Positions 57,008 through 64,000 of a DNA stretch of 64,000 bases are shown here, piece by piece. Position numbers and translations under genes: made by a program. This DNA is from Isoetes taiwanensis (lineage: Eukaryota; Streptophyta; Lycopodiopsida; Isoetales; Isoetaceae). Position 1 is the first letter of the stretch. The number at the start of each line of letters is the position of its first letter. Location of the stretch: NCBI GenBank assembly GCA_021234155.1, contig JAJEKV010000074.1, positions 832,154 through 896,153 on the forward strand. Reading direction: 5' to 3'. The notes beneath the pieces are model-generated. The model was not told the DNA's origin. It saw nothing but the letters and a program-made list of their open reading frames with translations, and searched no databases.

Positions 57008-57554
57008 TACAGTTAAATTGACGGAGCTTAAGAAACAATTGTAGGAGCTTCTTAAATTGGGGTTCATTTGACCGAGTATATCATCTTTTGATGCTCCTAT
57101 TTTGTTTGTAAAGAAGAAGGATGGTACCTTAAGGATGTGCATTGATTGTAGGCAACTCAACAAGCACACGATTAAGAATCGGTATGCCCTACTGCGTGCC
57201 GACGATTTGATGGATCAATTACAAGGAGCCAAGTATTTCACAAATATTGATCTTCGCTCAGGATATCACTAGATAAAAATTAAGGAGGATGACATCCATA
57301 AGTCCGCATTCCAAACACGTTATGGGCATTACGAGTCAAATATGCCATTTGGGCTAACTAATGCTCTGACCACATTCATGAGGTTGATGAACGATGTTTT
57401 CCGTGAGTATCTTGATGATTTTTTCATCATATTCTTCGATGATGTCCTCATACACAGTAAAAACTTAGAGGACCATGAGCATCATCTTCGTTTGGCCTTG
57501 CAAAAGTTGAGACGTCACAAACTTTATGCCAAGTTCTCCAAGTGTAGGTCTTAA
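57008..57554 (+). pseudogene. Chromovirus reverse transcriptase, truncated
   Basis: Holds the [19 protein letters not shown] and DLRSGYH blocks, with the first catalytic Asp in NIDLRS. A TAG follows GYH (codon for Gln expected). [20 protein letters not shown] and [13 protein letters not shown] follow, with FFDD in place of the more usual YIDD or FLDD. The last 70-codon open piece ends at KFSKCRS, exactly where the connection to RNase H should begin. Confidence 0.88.
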
Positions 57555-58207
57555 GTGTAGGTTTCCAAGTGGAGGATGCAACCTGGGTCCTTAAGGCAGA
57601 TTTGGGCAAGGCTTACCCAGACTTGATACAATGCCAGGGCCAAACCATTCAGGTGCGCATCGTGTTATGGGTCCGGCAGGGATCATATGAGGGCGATCCG
57701 ACAGGGATCATTTAAGGGGTTGGGCTACATATATCCTAGATGGGGAATTGGGCATATAGTCATTCATCATAGGACGCATCCGTCTGTAGCTATAATGGGA
57801 ATATGGCCATTCCTTACACCGAGACGACATGCAAGCCTTAGGCATGATAGGATTCTTGCATTCATATTTCTTTTATTTTAAGGGGGTGGTCCCTTCAACC
57901 ACACTACTGAAATTATTTTTGTAGGTACTGATGTACTGTAATTCTGCAGGCCAGGAGCACGGACTGACGTACTATAGAAGATCCTAAGCCTCAGTCTGGG
58001 GTCACCTTTTGTTATTTCACTGTGTTTTGTCTATAAATGCCCTAATTAAGTTTGTTGTTATGGTAATTCTTATTTTCTCTTAACAGACTTCCGTCCTACA
58101 ACAACTATTGGTAATCCTGTATTATTTCAGCAAATAGAATTATCCTTTCTAACTTAATTGCTTTCTTCTAGCTAAACTAACCCTAATGCTGAGGACAACA
58201 TTATTCC

Positions 58208-58219
58208 ATGGGGGGAGAA
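58208..58219 (+). other. Polypurine tract
   Basis: ATGGGGGGAGAA directly precedes the TGTGACG LTR start, as in plant gypsy elements. Confidence 0.8.
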
Positions 58220-58700
58220 TGTGACGTTCTAGGTATTTAGAGGAGAATGTGACGTTCTAGGTATTTATATAATATACGTATACATACCCTAACACATCAC
58301 CAGAGTATAAATAGACCCTTAGGGGTCTATGAGGGGTAACTCGAGTTAACCTAAAAGGTTAGTGAATAAATAACCTAATTAGACTAATTAGGTTATTAAT
58401 TAGTTAACACTAGAGTTGTTACTGGAACTATCCTGGGTCCGTCCACCAGAATTGGTCCCGCATACCCTCTACCACTTAAACCCAGATATCTAACAAGAGA
58501 AATTTCCATTTCATAAGATACCACCACTTTTGGAATCTTCACTTGATTCTTTATGGCTATGGAGAATTTCATGACTAATGGATTTACTGATATATTGTGG
58601 TGATTGCCCAAACCTTATAGAATTCAGCAGTTTTTACGCCAGGCCAGAACTGCGTTCTCTAAACTTTCTAGCATAAAGGGGTCCAAACGTTTCTAAAATT
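58220..58700 (+). repeat. 5' part of the chromovirus 3' LTR, with duplicated start
   Basis: The LTR start TGTGACGTTCTAGGTATTTA occurs at 58,220 and again at 58,248, a 28-bp tandem duplication that also includes the last bases of the purine tract (GAGAA). The right end of the LTR is not determined. A typical TATA motif follows. Confidence 0.65.
58306..58313 (+). promoter_or_regulatory. Probable LTR TATA box
   Basis: TATAAATA about 86 bp inside the LTR start, the usual place of the U3 promoter of a gypsy LTR. Confidence 0.45.
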
Positions 58701-60760
58701 GAAAATAAATGATGTTTTATTATAAAACATGTTGATTTGCATTTCATGTGTCGCTGCTATTAGATGACATTATATGAAGTCGTCAAACCATATTTAGCTC
58801 AAAAAAGCTGTTTGAGGTTGTGAATTGTTTCTCCTTTGCTATAACAAGTTTTGACATAAGACTTGTGGCCATAAGTTGTCAACTCTAAGAGCTATAATGC
58901 AGTAATTTTTTGAAGTCTTCATAAGCCACGTTGATCTCAATTTTCATGAAAGAAGATTCGATACAGAATCCAGGACAAAAATAGAACTAAAATGATGTAA
59001 CTAAACTCATATATAAGCTTTCTAAGGGCAATAAATGATGCATTCCATACATTTCACTTATATCTATATAATAAAGAAATTTATCAACTTAAATATGGTG
59101 AATAACTATGTATTCTTTATATTTAGAAGAGGTTGTCAGTACACAAAATTGAAGCTTAGTTAAGGTAATAGTACAAAAAACTCATCTTTTATGATAGGCA
59201 ATATTTTTTTTATGAATGTGACCCTTGCTTGGCAACATAGACATGAATTTCATGTTAACAGTAACACATTATGTAGAAGACTTGATTTAAAATAGAAATG
59301 GACCATTTCTAGTTTGTACTTAGGCTTGCTATATTTTAAAGTAAGATAACATTCTTTTTCAACTCACGATTGACAAAACATGTGATAGAAGTTCAAAATG
59401 TAGTTTGTATCATTTTAGTGCAAAACATACCATGAAATCTTCTTATTTTTTACAACCATAAACTTAGGACACATGTTTGCTACTTAGGAGTTTCTATTTT
59501 AGGTATAATAATAGTAACTTTAGCTTGTCTTTCATGATAGACTATAATTTTTATGGACTTAAGCTTCATTGGCAACATAGATCTCCAATTTGATGTTAGA
59601 AATAATATACTACTATATGTAAGACATGAATACAAATAGGCATGGACCATTATGGTCCACAATTAGATGAATTGGGTATAGAAGTAAATCTCTTTAAGTA
59701 TCATTACCAATTCTATTTATTGTTCATTTGTCACTTATAGGCCGATTGGTCCCAGTGGACGATAAAAAAACTATTCTATTCTATTCTACTTATACAATGA
59801 TATGGTGATTTTCTACCTTCTCTAACATAATTTTTGGAAGAATGAGTGGAGATTCATATAGGTTCAATTTGCTTGTGCTTCAACATTACCATTAAATAAG
59901 GCAATTCTAGCAACCAACTAATTTTTTCAAATAGAATACTATACATGGAATCTATATATTCTTAAGGCGAGTTTAAAACCAATTAAGATGATGACGTTCT
60001 GGCTTTTTGAATGTATGTGGACCAGCAGTAGAAAACAGACATACCAGTCTACCTTTATTTTTCATAGTTATAGCTTTTTATATTTGTTCTTCATTCTTTT
60101 GTATTACTTCCACAACTTGAGAAGTTTGAAAATACAAGTTTTGAGTTCACCATTCACGCATAGGTCATGAAATCCATGGAACGCGTAATCTTACAGATAA
60201 CTTATAATGGACACTAGAAGGTTTACTCTAAACCTCAAGATAATGAGCATTGATTATTTTTAATGAATGGAGTGGTTCATGAATCCCACAATTGAAACTG
60301 AAATCGATTAAGATGAGGGAGTTCTTAATTTTAAAAAAAAGGTGGACCAGTAATGGTCCCAGGAAAACAAATCTTTCTTGATTTCTTATGAACAAACACT
60401 GTGCTTTTTTAACATGTTTGTTTTTAGAGTGATTCCATATTATGGTAACATTTTATAGTATGATTTTTTGGAGGATGAATTTGAATCATTTTACTCCTAT
60501 ATAGACATAAGTTATCAGTCACTTGTAAATGAAAAAATAAAAGAATTTTAAAACTCCATCATTAAGGCTAATGGACATTTTTCTTAGATAAATCAAGTTG
60601 TCTACCACTTGTATTCAAAACATTTCCTTACCAAAGTTAGAGATTTGATTTGGCAACAGCTTTCTGGAAACCAGTATTGGTTCACATAAGACAAACAACA
60701 GTTTTGACCCTGTCATATTCAAACAACCCTATCTCCCTTCTCAGGTCTCAGATTGAGATG
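58701..60760. other. AT-rich DNA, no gene recognised
   Basis: Only short open frames without domains. It may include the rest of the LTR and older interspersed sequence. Confidence 0.45.
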
Positions 60761-60769
60761 CAATTTTTT

Positions 60770-61045
60770 GTGTTTTTCTCTCTAACTCGTGAAGAAAAAT
60801 AGGAAAATAATGAAAAAAATCATAAAAATCTTCTTACTGAGATAGTTTTACTTTATCTAAACATAAGGCAAAACATATTGACCCCCTTGCGCTTACCTAA
60901 GTGCAACTCTCATAAACGGGGAGAAATAGATTTTAGGTATTTTTCCCATGCAATATGACTACTATATATTAACATATAAGAAGGGTTTGACTGATTATTG
61001 AACCTTTGATTTTATATGAATTTTAAAGCAAACAGTGCAAATGCA
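60770..61045 (+). repeat. Dispersed repeat family S, copy 2
   Basis: Matches 17,335-17,600 in the same orientation; see that entry for anchors. Element type unknown. Confidence 0.65.
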
Positions 61046-61389
61046 CAATGTTAAAGTCAACCAGTAGGGCAACACACCTGGCCCAACTCGATTGGCCAAA
61101 GGGGACTTGCCAAGTTTAGAGGGCAAATTGGGGTCCTACGCCCATTTCTGCCCCAAATCTATTTGGGGAGAGCAGAGGAAGGAGGAGCCACTAACTGCTA
61201 GGACCAGACTTGAAGAATGGAAGCCTTTCGTGACAACGGCTCCAGCCAGGAAACCGGTTAGTCCCTGGATAGCTTGTGCTTCAGCTAATGCTTCCTTGAT
61301 TAGATGGTATGGTTAAATTCTCTTTTATATGGTACTATGATTATGATGGATATTTTGATTGTGATTACGTTCTTTCTACTGCTCTTTCT

Positions 61390-62360
61390 GTGTATTGGGG
61401 GTTAGGGGAAGGGTAGACACCTAAAAGGTTCCTAGAAATAGAGATATTTCTAGCTAGAACCGTTAAAACCCAGTACTTGCGGCATGTGCACAAGAGCTCA
61501 CCTGGATGTGGATGCTATGATGTGACCTAGCACCAGATAACGAGTATGATGGTGAATCGGGGGTGGGGTCTTGCCTAGCATGGCTACAGGAATCCTATAC
61601 TGTGCTAGGCTTATAGCCGGTCATTGAGAGAGCCAGGTATGGGTCTGACACTCCCTAGGTCGCAGGAGACGTGCCTATATAGACGTCCTAAACTCGAACG
61701 GACTGGAGAGCCGGCCTTTATATTTAGGGGTGTAAGTCAGGTACGGATGGGGGGGCTACAGATGTGGTACATGTCCTCTAGCACACCCAAGGATCCGTCA
61801 TGCTCGGGAAGGGGAAGCCTCCCTGACCTGCTTCATCGGACCGGGGAAATGTAAACCGGAGTAGCCTCATAGGGTGATTCCATGGGATTGCATCTCCGGA
61901 GAGCTACAATCACGCCATAGCATGTTTCACCCTATCTGTAAAGTGTGCACAGGAGGGGCGGATGGAGTGGACTACCCTAGCCATTGTTCTATGGCAGTCA
62001 ACGCCATGTTATACCTCTGCCTATTGAGATCTTGAGGCCTTGACCATCAATCGACCTCCATGGAGTCTGAGTCCGGGGTAGAGCCTCGTTTATGGTATAT
62101 TGCTATGTATCATGTATTGTATTGTTATTTAGTTGAGGATGATGGATGGGCCACCCTTCGTGATGATATATTATTTTGAGTATATGATTCCCATAGAGGA
62201 CATGGGATGAATGACACCTCCATGTTCCTCACCCAGCACTTGGCCATCCCAAGTGGTCCGCGTTAGACGGAGGGCCCTTCTAATGTGATATAGTCGCCAC
62301 GGGAGGGGAATTCCTGTGTTTATACGATGGGAGCATCGTATAGATTTTGGGAGCGTCACA
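61390..62360 (+). repeat. Third copy of the 48-kb LTR (candidate 3' or solo LTR)
   Basis: From about 61,650 to 62,360 it matches 47,720-48,434 in the same orientation (for example CATAGCATGTTTCACCCTATC, GTGTGCACAGGAGGGGCGGA, TATTGCTATGTATCATGTAT). It ends GGGAGCGTCACA with no primer site after it, as expected of a 3' or solo LTR. Sequence to about 61,390 probably belongs to its 5' part, missing from the two arms at 47-48 kb; that boundary is a guess. It lacks about 40 bp present in arm 2 near 62,180. Confidence 0.75.
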
Positions 62361-64000
62361 ACATGAATATGATGAATGGGGAAATCCATCAGAAGCAGAT
62401 GTCTTCCACTATATTAGAAGTTAGTCCCCATATGATAATATTATTAGTGGATGCACGTATCCTGGGATGTTTATGACAGCCTCTTTCATGGATACGCGGT
62501 AATCTCTTTCATTATTTACGTGGTCTTCTCACCTCCAATTTTAGTCATTTGCCTCGTGTGCATTTCCTTCAACACATTCACTCCTTATTTTTTATCACAA
62601 CATACATGAAAATGATGTATATTATTGTATTTTTCACAGCATTTGTAGAAATGCTGTAGATTATTGTATCTTTTCTGTTTTATAACTTTACTGTTCTAAG
62701 ATAACAACCAGCCATTTTTAAGGACCCTATATTTGGGATTTTAAGAGGTATATTTTTTCTGTATCTAAATATGCTTAATGGAGGTTTGTTTGTGTAGTGT
62801 TGGATTTTGAAAGGCTGCAAAATGGGTGGCTAAAGTACGTGATTGCACTATTGGATGCGCATCCAGACTAGTCTTATTAAAGACAAGCATGTGTGGTGGT
62901 CATTTCGGAGAAGGAGGGAGACATGAGCATCTTAGAGACACGGTGTCATGTTATGCCTTCTTAGTACAAACTATGGAGCAAACTCTGGCGCAAGATAATC
63001 TATCAGGACAACGACATGAAATTGTAAGCTCCAATGTGTCGTTTGAGACTTGATATTAGATGATTCATCTAATGTCAAGCGTATTAGATGGAGAGCCCTA
63101 TGGATACACACATACATAGTCAGATGAAGAAACGGCTTATAACAAGTACTCCCACCAACATTTGTTTGAAAACTTTTAGAAAACATCGTGTGATGCATAT
63201 GACATGAGGCGTCATACCCCTAGCTTCATACCCATAGCTTGAACGAGCCTGTAAGTATCATATTTGGCATAGAACGGAACAATTTTAGGAACGCCAAGCC
63301 TTAAAAAATGAGTATGACGAGCTCATTAACACAGAACGGAACGGAATGGAAATTTAAAAAAACCACTTAAAATGATCAGAAACATTGAAATCTATTAGAA
63401 TATGACCTGCAAACATAATATTTACAACAACAAATTCTTAAAATTCATAAAATGTAGACTGTTACTTATTCAGTATTTGTTTCTTTGTTCCTGTATTTCA
63501 GAATGCGTTCGTCTAATTTTTTTTTCAAGCTCACAAAACTTATGCTTAGTTGAGTGAATCTTAGAAGTATTATTTGAATTCGATTAGAGAAGAAGATTTA
63601 AGGCAAGAGCAACTAAACGCTATACAAATCCCACTACTCTAAAACGAAATGACAACATCTTACCTGCTAAAATCCTGTTGAAATCTTGGGCTGAAATCCT
63701 GCTGCAGAAGTGTGGAATCAGAAGTGCGCAAGCCCATTCCAGATCGGTTTTCCTTTTTAGATCCCAATTTAGGTCTTTCCAAAAATCGGATGCCTTATTT
63801 TTTGGTGGTCAAATTAGGATATGGCATTCTTGCCTCAGAGAACGACTAAATTTTGGGGCAAAACGCTGCTGAGAAAGGTGTTCTTGCCAGGGAATACGAC
63901 ACACCAGCACGACAAGCTTCCCAACACGGCGTTCTGCCGTTCTAATGGCATGGAACACCGTTCTATGCCAACTATAATAAGTATGCATCTGCACATTGGC
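62361..64000. other. No recognisable gene
   Basis: Short, domain-free open frames only; no repeat structure was seen. Confidence 0.45.

Larger units (their letters stand above)
55590..58219 (+). mobile_element. Plus-strand Ty3/gypsy chromovirus remnant (gag to PPT), internal deletion
   Basis: In order: gag capsid-type sequence (FAKAFKSHYVPRAYR near 55,650; TDEFIRLQLYVPGINERRAV near 55,770; GLSPTLRKMVQAIDPK near 55,850), a CCHC zinc knuckle (CFRCFCPGHH, 56,170-56,205, followed by a TAG), the protease motif MDTGSTHNF (about 56,411-56,437), and reverse transcriptase (57,100-57,554: [30 protein letters not shown], catalytic FFDD). The frame then jumps directly to ATWVLKADLGKAYPDLI (57,573-57,625), the end of a chromodomain, so RNase H and integrase are deleted. 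A polypurine tract lies at 58,208-58,219, against an LTR starting TGTGACG. Confidence 0.9.

Noticed and set aside
1-64000. CRISPR arrays, bacterial operons, organelle insertions or infectious virus genomes
   Set aside because: No regularly spaced short repeats with unique spacers, no ribosome-binding-site-led gene clusters and no recognisable organelle genes. All reverse-transcriptase sequence fits plant LTR or LINE elements.

Overview
The window is nuclear DNA of a land plant, probably one with a large, repeat-swollen genome such as a gymnosperm or fern. The evidence is a plant-type gibberellin receptor (GID1) with its usual two-exon structure, plant chromovirus-type Ty3/gypsy elements, plant LINE fragments with a DUF4283-like ORF1, and plant-style primer-binding sites. 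No tRNA, rRNA, CRISPR or bacterial operon is visible. Nearly every coding region carries stops or frameshifts, so most entries are fossils rather than working genes.

Layout. 0.8-2.7 kb: minus-strand LINE remains. 2.7-10.2 kb: AT-rich DNA without a recognisable gene. 10.26-11.50 kb: a GID1-like gene on the minus strand with clean splice sites but about seven small frameshifts. 11.5-17.8 kb: simple repeats and a small dispersed repeat family. 17.8-18.7 kb: a degenerate, spliced, glutamate-rich coding region. 19.5-42.3 kb: a nested stack. A high-copy repeat coding for an uncharacterised, possibly RNase H-like protein (minus strand; DUF7869-type motifs) is present in partial tandem copies. One copy is split by a complete 13.0-kb Ty3/gypsy element at 22,480-35,515 (two 1.5-kb LTRs, 5-bp duplication, minus-strand gag-pol) and again by a 3.1-kb insertion at about 35,876-38,945. 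42.3-46.6 kb: a zone rich in GGCGCCAT and GTAC motifs, with two matching hairpins and a 0.4-kb TRIM-like element. 47.0-48.4 kb: two LTR fragments head to head, forming a 1.4-kb inverted repeat.

The most interesting part is 48.4-52.1 kb. Next to the second LTR fragment lies a primer-binding site, followed by a long degenerate reading frame whose C-terminus is an almost complete histone H3 (tail remnant plus histone fold), and then a second long frame with an acidic tract. I know of no standard retrotransposon gene set with this content. I infer a retroelement or retroelement-associated cassette that captured a histone H3. From 53.3 to 55.4 kb lies an antisense, GC-rich LINE. 55.6-58.2 kb is a plus-strand chromovirus lacking RNase H and integrase but keeping the end of its chromodomain. 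A third copy of the 48-kb LTR lies at about 61.4-62.36 kb, so 47.7-62.4 kb could be one large, multiply interrupted element. The last 1.6 kb holds nothing I recognise.

The only conventional host gene I can name is GID1. Short indels are so common, both there and between repeat copies, that consensus error in the assembly should be excluded before calling it dead.
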